DNA of 64,000 nucleotides, taken from Musa acuminata AAA Group. Lineage: Eukaryota; Streptophyta; Magnoliopsida; Zingiberales; Musaceae. The stretch lies in the NCBI RefSeq assembly GCF_036884655.1, contig NC_088347.1, positions 13,450,001-13,514,000 of the forward strand. Reading direction: 5' to 3'. Below the pieces are notes generated by a model that saw only the letters and a program-made list of their open reading frames with translations, had not been told where the DNA came from and searched no databases. Below, piece after piece: positions 32,397-44,255 of the stretch. Numbering within the stretch: the first letter of the stretch is position 1; every line of letters begins with the position of its first letter. Made by a program: the position numbers and the translations under genes.

Positions 32397-32827
32397 TGTT
32401 AGAGCTAGCCCCAGGATATTTACCAAAGGATAATTTTGGCAACACAACAAAGACAATAAAGCGGAAAGAATAAAAGCAACAAGAACAAACAAAACACCAG
32501 AACACCAGATATACGTGGTTCGGTCAATTGACTTTGACCTACATCCACGGAAGAAAGAGGAGCAAATTACTACTATAAAAGAGGGACACTTACAAATGCC
32601 TTAGGAAGATGTTCCTAGGCCATAAAACACCTTCAGCTTACTAAACAAGAAAAAAAACCCAAACCGTAAGCAGGTTTTCTTGTGGTGCCTCTTGTGCTGC
32701 CTGTGGTACCTCTTGTGGTGTCTGTGGTACATCTGACTTCAAAGCCCAGGCCCTTATTTATAGTTCCAAGACAAGACAACAAGTCTGATATTACCGATGT
32801 GGGACTATGGGACTTGCCAAACTAACA
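32397..32827 (-). mobile_element. TRI LTR D (431 bp, 5' end of the array)
   Basis: From TGTTAGAGCTAGCCCC to AAACTAACA, followed by TSD GGTAC (32828-32832). C at 32712 is shared with LTR A. TTATTTATAG (about 32754) gives a TATA box in element orientation. Confidence 0.93.
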
Positions 32828-32832
32828 GGTAC

Positions 32833-33878
32833 CACCGCTTATGTTGGGTGGTACCATCGCCTATAGCACTAGCACTAACACTAGGCGGTACCACTGCTTA
32901 ACACCCTACCACTAGGTGGTACCACTACTTAATAGTCTCTTGGAGACTATGTCTCGGCAATATCACCGCCTGACATAGTCTTGGAGACTGTGCCACGATA
33001 GTGCCACTTGTTTGGTCACTATTTAGACCTTTCACTTGACCCAACACAGCCTAATCTTAGACTTAATTGGCCCCTAATTGAGTTGGCTCAATTTTAACCC
33101 AATTATGTACTAACTATGAATTTTAAGGTATACATTAAGCTAATTAAGTCTAATAAGTCTTGGTTTCTTCCGGCGAGCTTCCGATGATCTTCCGGTGAGC
33201 TTCCAATGATCTTCCGGTGAACTTTTGATGATCTCCCAATGTTCCAGCGGACTCCCGGTAAGCTCCTAGACTTCACAATGATCTTCTTGATGAGTTTTGA
33301 TGAGCTTCTTTGGCAAGCTCTTGGACTTCTCGGCCAATTCCGGTAGAACTTCTGACGAACGTCTAGACTTCCGATGAACTCTCGAACTCCCAACGAAATC
33401 TCATTCATGACTCCGAAACTTTATTTTACTTTATGACTTAATCGCTATCATTGTTAATCCTACACACTTAAAATCCACTTCAATCTAGATAATTATTATA
33501 AAGCTAATTAAGTATTTTCTAGATAATTATTATAAAGCTAATCAATATATTGACACTTCATCTAATTTTTTGATGCATCATCCTCTCTTACGGCCTATTG
33601 CCTAATTGGCTAGTTGACCTCCGCAACTCCGATTTTCTTGGCGCAATATCCACTCTTTTTGGCTTGATGCCCGAACCCATGGCCTGAAGCCTTCTATCGA
33701 TACGTCGATTGATCCTTCGGCTCGACGTCCAATCTTTTGATATGTTTATCTCTGGCCTAACATGATTATTCATGCTTTAATTGTCTCTCCTTGATTGAAG
33801 TTTCCTATGTCACTCGAAACATAGTTCAAATCATAAACACTATCAATTGGTTTCATCATCAAAATCTGAGATTCAACA
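32833..33878 (-). mobile_element. Solo LTR S1, part 3 of 3
   Basis: It continues S1 with GGTACCACCGCC-type modules (32828-32960) and the U3 block of TTCCGGTGAGCTTCC repeats (33165-33270). It ends ATCTGAGATTCAACA, the reverse of an LTR start. A short internal duplication of TCTAGATAATTATTATAAAG lies at about 33485-33545. The next base, 33879, resumes the RNase H frame of SV3. The flanking 5-mers CCTAT and TGTAT occupy the expected TSD positions with two mismatches. Confidence 0.85.
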
Positions 33879-34120
33879 TGTATAAATGTGATAATACTAG
33901 TACAATTTGCTTGTCAAAGGATCCTATTCAATATCCTCGAACTATGTATATTGACATTAGATATCATTTCATTAGTGATCATATAAATAATCATGATATA
34001 TCTTTGGATTTCATTAATACAAAATATCAGTTAGCAAATATTTTTACTAAACTATTGGATGAGAAATAATTCAATTTTATTATAAGAGAATTAGGTATGT
34101 TGAATCTTTCAAATGCATAA
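33879..34120 (+). pseudogene. SV3 pol continued: RNase H C-terminus
   Basis: It picks up where the frame was cut at 13636: YKCDNTSTICLSKDPIQ, then IDIRYHF and QLANIFTKLLDEK, and the RELGML tail. One in-frame TAA at 34067-34069 precedes the natural end at about 34120. These blocks are diagnostic of copia RNase H. Confidence 0.85.
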
Positions 34121-35189
34121 TTAAAGATCTTTCACTATTTGTTCTCCTATGATTCTTTCATCTTACTAATGGCTAAGAGAGGATTTATCTAAATGAACCA
34201 CAATCTTTCACTTAATTTCTAAGTGTTTATGACTTGAGATTTATTTTATGACTCATTTATATTTATGCTTGTACACTCTATTTTTTTTATTGATGACAAA
34301 GGAGAAGAAGTAACTCATTTTTTTTGTTGATGACTAATGATTCATGCCTAACTTATGTATTAAACAAGGATACTTATGAAGCTTTTATAACTTTTTGTTA
34401 GTAATTACTCATACCTAACTTTTGTTAGTTATTCTTTAAAATTCAAAACTTGATTAAATATTTAGGCTTGTAATGATAATATCAATAATGTCAAATTTAT
34501 TTCAACTTCAATTCAAGATTACTGAAAGAGTATTATTTTGAATTCAAATTCATCATGTTTTTAAGATAGCATATAGATAGAGGAAGTCTTATTAAGGCCC
34601 ATTATCAATTGACTTCTCAGTGTCTATAACTTAAATTTATCTTTAATGATACAATATTGATATCCTTTATGTATCATAATATCAAAGTAATTTTTATTTT
34701 TACATAATTATATCATTGACATACTCTCTTCTTTTTGCTAATGATAAAGAGGGAGAAATAGTAACTCATATTTTTTTGTTACTGACAAAGGAGGAGAAAT
34801 AATAACTCATATATGAATAGAGAGAATCATGTTGTCTAATGATTTTTTTGTTATTATATTACTTATGTTTGATTTATGCAAATGGTTAACTTATAATTAT
34901 ATTTTGATTGATATTACATATTGATAATAGTTTAAATTTAAAACTTGAAATGATTATAATTATAACTTGAAATTTAAAACATGATTGAACATTGATTTTT
35001 GAGCTTGAATGATTGAATCATAATATTAACAAAATCAAATTTCTTTTAACTTGAATTAATATAAACATTTAAAAGGATATATGATTATTTGAGTTTAAAT
35101 TTATTATAACTTTTAAAATGATAGATATATATGAGAGTTTTGTTAAAACCCTATCATCAATTAGATGTTATCATCAAAAAGGGAGAAAT
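34121..35189 (+). other. SV3 3' noncoding region with decayed polypurine tracts
   Basis: AT-rich, without genes. No env-like ORF is present: pol is followed directly by the tail. Polypurine motifs: TTGATGACAAAGGAGAAGAAG (about 34290-34310), ATGATAAAGAGGGAGAAA (34741-34758), ACTGACAAAGGAGGAGAAA (34781-34799) and the final AAAAAGGGAGAAAT before the LTR. Confidence 0.65.
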
Positions 35190-36460
35190 TATTTAATATC
35201 ATATTTTAATAATAAAATTAATTGATGATTTTATTAGACTAATATTATTTTAAGATAAGTGATATAGAAAATACTTCGATCATGGGCTCAAACTACCAAA
35301 AGGCCAATTGTCAAAGTAGGAGAGTTGGACATTCTACTAAAAAAAATATTATGTCAAAAATTAAATATCGAGTCGGAGGATTGGTCAACGTGCCGAAGAT
35401 CGAACTTCATGCTATATGTTTGGGCATCATATCGAAAGGATTGAATATTATGCTAGAAGATCAGATATCATGAAAAACTAGACATACCTGCATAATGGGT
35501 GATATGCCGAAGGAAATGACAATATACCAGAGATTTGGACGAGTGCCAGAAGATCAAATGACATGTAGGAAGAGCGTATAATGTACCGAAAGCTTTAGAA
35601 ATGTGGTAGATGTATTATTAATTTGTCAAGGTCTTAATTGAGATTATTTTAGATCAATTTAAGTTGATACTAGGTTAAAACAAAGCCCACTTATCAAAAA
35701 ATTCATTAGCCTTGAATCTAGATCGAATTGGCCCGTTAGAAGGCCAAACCAATAGCATAAACTATGCTTGAGTAGTGGTCCCACCTAAGTCAACTGATAA
35801 GTACTATTTATGCTCTATCAACTTTTTCAATGATGGTACCACCTATGACAATAATAGTACTACCTACAATTCAAACTTTTTGGTGATAGTACCATTAATG
35901 TTAATCATAGTACCACTCGAAAAAATTTTGAAGATTTAAACTTTTGGCTTCATTATTGAAGCCTTTTTGTGGCCGATAAATATCTCACTCAAGCTTGGTA
36001 GATGAGATATCTATTCTTGAGCTAGTAAAATATTGTAAGCTCTTATTTTGAATATAGTTTGAGTCTCCTCCTGAGTGTGGTTAAAATTTTAAATTATAGG
36101 TGTTGAGAGATTTCTTATAAAAAAAGAGTATAAGTGTTATCTCGTAAGCTTGTAAGAGAATATAGTTACAATAAGGATAGTTGATATTCATGCATTGGAA
36201 AGAAGATTGATAGTAAAAACTAATGACCTCAAGAGAAAAGGAATTAAGAATGGACATAGGTCGAGAAGATTAAACCATTATAAATTGGTTTCTCTACTTG
36301 TCTTTTACTTATCACTTAGTTTTATTCTCTTTACTTACAACTTTAACTTTGATTTACTTAGTTTCTAAAATATGTTAATTTATCGATTGAGTTTTAAATC
36401 AACTAAAAATACTATTATACTAATTTACCTCTCTCTCTTAATACCATTAACATCCTAGCA
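35190..36460 (+). mobile_element. Degenerate 3' LTR of SV3
   Basis: It starts TATTTAATATCATATTTTAATAATA (decayed TGTTGAATCTC...GATGATG) and ends CATCCTAGCA. Decayed GGTACC-type modules lie at 35760-35930, GATAAATAT at about 35978, and CTCTCTCTTAATACC replaces the C-tract. It has lost far more CpG than the other LTRs, so it is old. Confidence 0.75.
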
Positions 36461-37612
36461 GTAACAACTCTCTTTGGACTCAAAACAAATATAATCAAAA
36501 GTAAAGTTCTTTATGGATTCAAATAATTAAAATTTTTAATTTATATATAAGTAGTAAAGACAAATATCAAATATATATATATATAAACACTCAACAACTC
36601 AAAAAATATGTATAAATACACATGAATCATCGTGGAAAATTTATGATAAACACATAAACAAGATTCCTACAACAATATGCAAGAATGACAATCGTGGCTT
36701 AACTATTTGCATCTTAAACATCTCTTTTTGATCTTCAAGTTATATATTGATTTAATCCTTACCTTCTTTGAAGGATTAGCCTACACAATAGTTATTGAAG
36801 GTAATATGGCTCAATCATCCTCATTTTGAATCCAATATTATTTGTTTCTCATTGAAAATATATTCTCATTGTATGTGTTCATATATGTTTTACAAAACAT
36901 ATATGGGATCAATTTTTTATAACCAATAACGACCACGACGTGGGAGCATGAGAATCTAAGCATATCGAAGTGGTCACATGAGCAAGTTCTTTTGTCCATG
37001 TTCACTATAACTCTCTCAAATGAAATTTATACTTGTAATTTATTATTTGTATGAGGAACAACTCTGACGAACCCAGGCTTTACTTTATTGATTTGATCTT
37101 TAATACAACTCATCAACACACTATTCAACTCCTTAAATGTTTGACAATCAATATGGATTCATTCCACGAGTTTTCTTGTCGTCGTCTCAATTAAAAAATA
37201 AATTGATAAACAAGAACAACCTTAAGAAATAAATTCATGCTTTTGGATCTACTTGTTGTCAATATTGAATAATGACGTTCGAAAAAAAAAGCATTAGCCC
37301 ATTTTTATTTTTTAAGTTGACAAATCCAATGATAATTGTCTATATAATATTCTCTCATCCTTGGTAAACATTTGTTAAATTTATACACATTAGATGCTCT
37401 AGTTATAGCCCTCAATAATTTTGTCACGATCGATCATGCACATCACGAACAAGTTTCTTGGAAAAATTCACCATGCAATATCTATGATTGACTTCAACGA
37501 ATATCTTATTTACAATTAAAAAATACCTGAATTATGATTGCTAATGATACATAAAGATTTAGATACATCAATATATCTTCATAGTTGAAATAGAAATCAC
37601 TCTATTGAAAAT
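36461..37612 (+). other. Unassigned AT-rich sequence
   Basis: No LTR, no convincing ORF and no RNA gene is seen on either strand. It includes a short (AT)n run at about 36572-36588. It could be an old transposon remnant, but no domain is recognisable by eye. Confidence 0.4.
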
Positions 37613-37818
37613 ATTGGTTCTGAAAATTCTTTAGTACATTGAAAATCGATTCTAATGAAAACTGTTTCGTAAAGATCATAATTTGAAATATGTTCGTAAA
37701 TATATTGAATGCAGAAAGCAAGTAAAGTGATTTACAGTTAAAGTAAATTGTTTAAGATAAAACACAAACCAGATTTTTATAGTGGTTCGGTCGTCGTGAC
37801 CTACATCCACTCCACAGA
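37613..37818 (-). mobile_element. LTR fragment fused to gag (SV5)
   Basis: It closely matches 38692-38897 of the SV5 LTR: AAAATTCTTT...GAAAATC, TAGTGGTTCGGTC and GACCTACATCCACTCCAC. It then changes abruptly into minus-strand gag at about 37819. The join has no polypurine tract, so it is an internal deletion or rearrangement, not a normal LTR border. Confidence 0.7.
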
Positions 37819-38583
37819 TTTTTAATCATTGTTTCATAAACTTTTTAAATTTCATGAGGAGTTCAAGTTCACCATCACTTAAGCTTATGCTCGAGTAGTT
37901 TTTAATTATTCTAAGTCCAAAATCTTTCTTATTTTTTGGAAGGTTATCCTCAAGTTCATTTTGTGTCATATTAGTCATTTTGTAGGTCATTAAAGACCCG
38001 ATAAGTTCTTTGATCAAAAAAATATTTAAATTTTTTGATTCTTGAATAGCCGTTACTTTCGAATTCTAATTTTTAGAAAGTGATCGTAAAACTTTACTAA
38101 CAAGTTCAAAATTTAAAAAAGTTTTACTAAGAGCTTTTAAACCATTGACAACATCCGTAAAACGGGTGTACATATCAACAATGGTTTCGCTCGGCTTCAT
38201 TCAAAATAGTTCAAAATCGTGCATCAAAAAGTTGATTTTTGAATCTTTAACTTTGTTAGTACCTTTGTGTGTAATTTCAAGAGTATGCCAAATATCGTGC
38301 ACAGTTTCACAAATAGAAACACGATTAAATTCATTTTTGTCTAAGGCGCAAAACAAAGCATTCATAGCTTTCGCATTTAAAGAAAAAGTCTTCTTCTTCA
38401 AATCATTCCAATGGTCAATGGAAGAGAAGACCTTTGAAATCCATTTTTGTTAATATTCTATAAATCGAGATTTAACGAAAGCAAGAAAACTCTCATTCGA
38501 GTTTTCCAATATGTGTAATACGTCCCTTTAAATAAGGGAGGACGAATGAGAGAGTAACCCTCTTGAAAGCTGAAAAGAGTCAT
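37819..38583 (-). pseudogene. Degenerate Sirevirus gag N-terminus (SV5)
   Basis: It reads leftward from ATG 38581-38583, just after the PBS. Recognisable blocks on the minus strand are FSLNAKAMNALFCALDKNEFNRVSICET, DIWHTLEITHKGT and ELIGSLMTYKM. All are shared with the SV4 gag, with frameshifts and stops between them. The zinc-knuckle part is missing. Confidence 0.75.
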
Positions 38584-38618
38584 TTCTCTTTGGATGTTAA
38601 ACCAAATGAGAAAAATGA

Positions 38619-38631
38619 GGCTCTGATACCA
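38619..38631 (-). other. SV5 primer-binding site
   Basis: TGGTATCAGAGCC on the minus strand, next to the SV5 5' LTR. Confidence 0.85.
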
Positions 38632-38633
38632 AC

Positions 38634-40141
38634 TGTTAGGAACGAGTAGGCACTAAGAGGGGGGTGGGGGGTGAATTAGTGCAGCGGTAAAAACGTTGAT
38701 TCTAAAAATTCTTTTATACGTTGAAAATCAATTTCGACGAAAATCATTTCGTAAAGATCTTAATTTGAAACATGTTCGTAAATGTATTGAAAGTAGTAAG
38801 CAAGTAAAGTGGTTTGTAGTTAAAGTAAATTGCTCAAGAAAAAATGCAAACCAGATTTTTATAGTGGTTCGGTCATCATGACCTACATCCACTCCACTGA
38901 TTCCTCTTCTGTCGAGGCCACCGGCATCCACTATCAGCCTTCCTTCAATAGACGAAGACCAACCACCTATTCTAATACTTAGAACTTTTGAGAGAAGTTC
39001 ACACAAGATTGCAGCATAATTTATTTCTATTTTTACTCTCAAGTCTTGTGTCTGTTAACAAGGGATGAGAGGGGTATTTATAGGCTTCAAGTTGATTCAA
39101 ACTTGGAGCCTAAAAATATCTCATCCTGGGTTTCTCGGGTACGAGCGGTACCACCGCCTAACCGAGCTCTGGCGGTACCACCGCTTGATAGGGGTGGTAC
39201 TATCATTGGTAGTATTTACTACCGGCGGTACCACAGCCCAAACCACTTGGGAGACTGAGTCTCCCAAGCAGTGCCACCATTGGCCAATCTTTCAGCATCC
39301 TAGTTGGGCCTTGAATCCGGCCCAAACCAGTCTAACTTTGGGCCCAATTGGCCCCTAATAGAGTTGATAGGATTACCTCTTAATCTCAACTCCAATTATG
39401 TGCTAACTATGATTCTTAAGACATATTCTAAGCAAAACAAGTCCGTAAGTCTAGTTTCTTCCGGTAAGTTTCCAGCGATTCTTCCGGCGAACTTCCAACG
39501 ATCTCTCAGCAATGTTCTAGCGGACTCCCAGCAAGCTCTTGGATTTTACTACGATCTTCTTGGCAAGTTCCAACGAGCTTCTTTGGCAAGCTCCTGGACT
39601 TCTTTGTTGGTTCCGGCAGAACTTCCGATGAACATCTGGACTTCCGATGAACTCTCAAACTCTCAACGAAATCACGTTCTTGACTTCAGGACTTTATTTT
39701 GCTTTTTGCCTTATTATCATAGTTAATCCTGCATACATAAAAACACATTTTGATCTAGACAATTATTACTAAGCATGAATCATGTTATCCGGCATGTCAT
39801 TGGTCCATCGACGCTTCATCTGATTCTTCGGCGCATTGTCCTCTCTTGCGACCTATTGCCCAATCGGCCAATTGTCCTTTGTAACTCCAATATCTTTGGC
39901 ATAATATCTGCTCTTCTTGGCTCGATGCCCGAATCCATAACCCAAAGTCTTCTGTCGATACGTCGACCAATCATTCGGCCTGATGTACAATCTTCTGATA
40001 TATTTTCCTCTGACCCAACATGATTCTTCCTGCTTTAATTGTCTCTCCCTCCTTGATCGAAGCATCCTACGTCACTCAAAACATAGATCAAATCATAAAT
40101 ACTTATCAATTGATTTCATCATCAAAATCCAAGATTCAATA
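38634..40141 (-). mobile_element. 5' LTR of SV5 (1508 bp, minus strand)
   Basis: The plus strand reads TGTTAGGAACGAGTAGGCACTAAGAGG, a G-tract (38656-38669), GGTTCGGTCAT...GACCTACATCCACTCC, TATTTATAGG (39076-39085; TATA on the minus strand), GGTACCACCGCC modules (39145-39290) and TTCCGGCGA repeats, ending AAGATTCAATA. Gag and the PBS lie on its left, so it is the 5' LTR of a leftward element whose 3' part was lost. Confidence 0.85.
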
Positions 40142-42990
40142 AATACTTGTATGATAAGTGTGTTATATCTTTATCAAAGATAGTTCATATATTTTTCTCA
40201 AAATTTCTAAGCCATCCTCCAAAAGACCAAAAACCTCATTAAAAATAATTTTTAGATATTGTCACCAATTGAATAGTTGTATCATAGTCTTGAGTTCCTC
40301 TAAAAAGTAAAATTAAATTCATATATGATTCTACAAAATCACTGTGAATTTTATTAAGTGTTATCTTACGTGCTAGATATGTCTTTTTATAAGACACTAT
40401 AATGTCAATTTGTTTTATATATTTGTAATAATCAGTTTTGGTGTATAATCATGATTCACTAAGAGTTGTTCTTTCATATGATCAACAATGAAATGGCTCA
40501 ATCATTCATGATGACCTGTATTTTTCTAAGCAAATTCCATTGGTGTTCATTGAGAAACTTAATTATTCAAAAACTTTCTATTTCATGGGCGCATATCATC
40601 CATCCATACTCTTTAACTACACACTAAATTTTCATCCTATAACTTCTTGTGACCATATTTTTCATATCAAAATTCCTTTAGATCACATACTTTTTTAGAA
40701 ATTGTTTGAATTCCTCTCTTTCACGAAATAGTTGTAATATGAACACAAGCATTAGTCTTCACTCATATCATACTCTTCTATAGAACAACAATTAATTTTA
40801 TGAAAATATCATGGATATATCATTTATCTGACAAAAAAGATATCATTAGATATAAATTCCTCATCTTCGCTACAGAGAACTCAGGTATTTAATGTCAAAT
40901 CATTATCTTCAATAGGGCTAACACTAGCTTCCACCATCGTGCTTGACTCTCCAACAAGATTATCATATATACTCTCATCAAGATAAATAATCTCACCGAC
41001 ATCATAAACTATATATATATTTGGATTAATCTCTCCTTCAATTTTATTTGTTATTGTTGCTTGACCAATTCAGTTTCAATTATATAATTATTTTTTTCAT
41101 TGTCATCTAAAAAACTTGGGTCATTTAAGTCAAATATGTATGACCTAGCTGTCACCTTATTATCGTCGCCTCTAAGATGAGTGACTTCTCTATCAATTAT
41201 ACATGATGACTATTGAGTCATCTATGATAAGAAGCAAGTTACATTATTTTTCATCATCATTATTTATATTTTGGTTTAGATATAAAAATACTGTAGCTAT
41301 CTTGATAACGTTGTACTCATAAGACAATTCTTGTGATTCTTTTCCTTGCATATAATGTCAACAAACATGATAATTAATAGCATTAGACAAAACACCACAC
41401 TAAGGTTCACTTGAACATTTAACAATCAATTGGAAGCAGTACATGCATAGTTGAAGGGGATATAAAGTCATAAAAAGTCACTTGTGGTGTTTTTGATCGT
41501 TATTAGAAAACACTATATCTGAACCGAGAAACACTATAAAGGGATCATAAGGCAATTATAATTGCACAACAAATTGATATCGACAAAATTTACAAGATTG
41601 TTTCATACAAGTCATAATAAATCAGTTATAGTGTTTTGGTTCATATAAAGAAAATTCTATATCTCAAGAGAAAACACACTATAAAGGGGTCATAAGATCA
41701 CTCTTATGATTCTTTTCATTGCATACAATGTTAACAAATATATTTCTTGAACTTTTAAATTGATATGAAAATAATTTGAATTAAAGTCATAAGAAGTTAG
41801 TCATACTATTTTGGAACGTCATTATAGTATTTTTGTTTATATACAGATAATATTTTATCTGAACAGAAAAAAACACTATAAAGGAGTCATAAGTCAATTC
41901 TTGTGTTCTTTCCAATACATATAACGCCAATATCACCAAATTCTAGTTCAAGATAGATGCATTGCATATATCAACATATGCATTTATATACAAAACCTTG
42001 TCAAAAGAAAAAAAACTATGAGAAAACACATTAAGGAGTCTCTTGGATGGAAGGGAGAGGAGAATAACAAACAAGCAAAAAACATTGTAAGGCCAACAAA
42101 AAATTGTGTTGACAATCCTAGATGAACACTTACAACCTAGCATATTGCACCTACATCTTAGGAAAAGAAAGGGGGGTGGTGAGTTCTTAGCAAAAGAGGG
42201 GAGAGAAGGAAGGAGAGGAGGAACAAGCGTATAGGTTAAACACTATAATAGGTTTACTTGAAAAATGGATCAAACCATACTACTGTACAAACCAGTCCAC
42301 TGAGTTGGATCCGTACACCATATGGATCGGTCTATAGATATGGGTGGGAACTATTTTATTGGGAGGGGTGAAGGACATTTATGATATTAGAAGATAATGA
42401 TATCTCAAATGATAAAAAATAAAAATGGACATATGAACAAACAAAAAGGTGATTACTATTTGCAATCTCATTTTTACTATTTACATATCTTTAAATTTTT
42501 TAATATTTCTAAACTATTATTTTATAAATGGATATAAACATTTTCTTTCTTTTTTTTCCTCATCCTCTTCTGCTTCTTATTTTTTCTCCTCTTTTCCATT
42601 CTCAGAGGATAGCATTGAGAGGGTGGCTGGTCAAACAACATCGATAGCATGCATCAATAGTAACAAGTGATGTCAATGGTAGTGAGCAACGATAACGATA
42701 AGTGGGAACAATATTGACAACAAGGATGAAACAAGTGATTGTGGGGAAGAAAAGAGACAAAAAAGGAGTAAAATTAATAAATAGTAAAATAATATTTTAT
42801 TAATTTTTTAAGGAGATTGTCAATAATAAAAAAGGAATTGTATATAATAAGCTTAAAAAAAAGATCGATAATTTATCAAAAATAGTCCCTAGTAATGGGT
42901 TTTTACTATATGGTACCCTCATATTTAATTTTTAATAAAGGTGCCCCTTTTATTTAAAATATTGATAATACTTTTAAATCAAGCTATTTC
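40142..42990 (+). other. Unassigned AT-rich sequence
   Basis: No gene, LTR or domain is recognised. It contains the degenerate repeats at 41310-41990 (listed separately) and GA-rich sequence at about 42170-42225. Confidence 0.4.
41310..41990 (+). repeat. Degenerate direct repeats
   Basis: The motif CACTATAAAGGnGTCATAAG recurs at about 41532, 41678 and 41873. It is linked to TTCTTnTGATTCTTTTC...GCATAnAATGTCAACAAA, seen at about 41325, 41705 and 41900. Spacing is irregular (about 146 and 195 bp). Confidence 0.55.
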
Positions 42991-43099
42991 AAAATCAATC
43001 ATTGCACCAGATGGTTTGGTCCGATTAGAATGTCGATTTGAGCCAGGTCGATTTAGATCGGATCCCTTCCATCAACTTATAAACCATCTTCAACTCCTC

Positions 43100-44255
43100 T
43101 TCCCACAGCCTTCTCCTCCCACTCCATCACCTCACCCCTACTCCCCATTAGCTTGTTTCTCCCTCTCCCCCTTGTTTCCTCCTCTTTTTTATCGTTCTCC
43201 TTCTCCTACTCCATCTCGATTGCCTCTCCTCCCTCACCGTCCCTCTTAGCTCCCTCCTCTCTCTTCTCCAACTCCTTCCTCACCTCTTCCTCCTCTTTTG
43301 TATTCTACTTTTCCTCCACTGCTTTCTCCTTCTCCTCACCCACTTCCTCCTTTTCATAATTTAACCTAGAAAAGTTCAGTTATACTCGGGTTATAATCAA
43401 ATTACACTCGAGTTATACTCATTAACAAAACTTATTAAAAATATATTAATTTTATATAAATTTATTCTAAATTTATCATCAAATAAAAAACTAGTATAAT
43501 TTTTATTAGAATTATATTCTAATAGAATTCTCAAGGTTCTAATAATTAATTATCCTAAAATCATCTAATAAATATTAATTTTAAAATAGGTTAGGTGATC
43601 AAGTTTAACTTATTTCAGTTTCGAGCATATTTAAATCAATATAAGAAATAGGAAATGTAAAATTTGGTGATTAGTCTTATGATAAATTTAGGATAATTTT
43701 ATATAAAAATTAATATATTTTTTAATATGGTCTATGAATGAGTATAATTTAGGATAATTTTATATAGAAATTTATATATTTTTAGGATAACTCAAGTTTT
43801 TTAGTTTCAAGATGAATTCAAAAAAAATTTAAATAAAAATTAATTTATTTTTATATATATTCTATGAATGAGTGTAACTCGAGTGTAATAATTTTTAAAT
43901 AATTTAGGATAATTTTATATAAAAATTAATATATTTTTTAATATATTCAATGAATGAGTGTAACTTGAGTATAATGACATTTCAAGGTAAATTGTAAAGA
44001 TGGGAGGTGGACTAGGAGAAGGAGGAGAGGAGGAGGGAGCATGGTGTAGAAGTAGAAGAAGATAAAGGAGGAGGAGGGGTAGAGGGAGGAGGCGACAAAA
44101 GGGAAAATAGAGGCGAAGGAGGAGTCCAAGAGGGGAGGGGAAGGAGGTTACAAAGTGGGAAAAGGAGAAGATGAAGAATGTGAGGCAGAGTGGAAGCAGG
44201 AGAAAGTAAAGGGGGGAGGAGGAGGTAGAGTGGAAGTAGGGATAATGTAACAAAA
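43100..44255. repeat. Large imperfect inverted repeat / foldback structure
   Basis: The left arm (about 43100-43500) is pyrimidine-rich, then reads TTATACTCGGGTT...CACTCGAGTTATACTCATT, then AATATATTAATTTTATATAAA. The right arm (about 43885-44255) is the reverse complement in the same order: TATATAAAAATTAATATATT, AATGAGTGTAACTTGAGTATAA, then a purine-rich block. The spacer holds further copies of the ATGAGTGTAACTCGAG / AGGATAATTTTATATA motif (about 43740, 43865). Reading frames in the arms are low-complexity Ser/Leu/Pro or Arg/Gly artefacts. It could be a non-autonomous DNA transposon or foldback element; no terminal TSD was established. Confidence 0.55.

Larger units (their letters stand above)
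22722..32827 (-). mobile_element. TRI: tandem trimer of an RT-less copia element (LTR-int-LTR-int-LTR-int-LTR)
   Basis: Four 431-bp LTRs (22722-23152, 25947-26377, 29172-29602, 32397-32827) flank three 2794-bp internal units. All are on the minus strand, with an exact period of 3225 bp. A single duplication GGTAC flanks the whole array (22717-22721 and 32828-32832), and the inner LTRs have none, so this was one insertion later expanded, or inserted as a multimer. Each unit encodes gag, zinc knuckle, protease and integrase, then jumps straight to the RNase H tail. The Gag N-terminus places it in a Tnt1/Tork-like lineage, unrelated to the Sirevirus-type copies around it. Confidence 0.95.

Noticed and set aside
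23168..32402. Plus-strand open frames across the trimer (e.g. 26357-26713, 29582-30112, 31086-31460)
   Set aside because: They are antisense shadows of the copia polyprotein on the minus strand and repeat with the 3225-bp period.
36700..37260. Possible minus-strand transposase remnant (MULE-like wording)
   Set aside because: Only short, weakly suggestive peptides are visible, without a DDE or SWIM motif that could be pinned down. Left unassigned.
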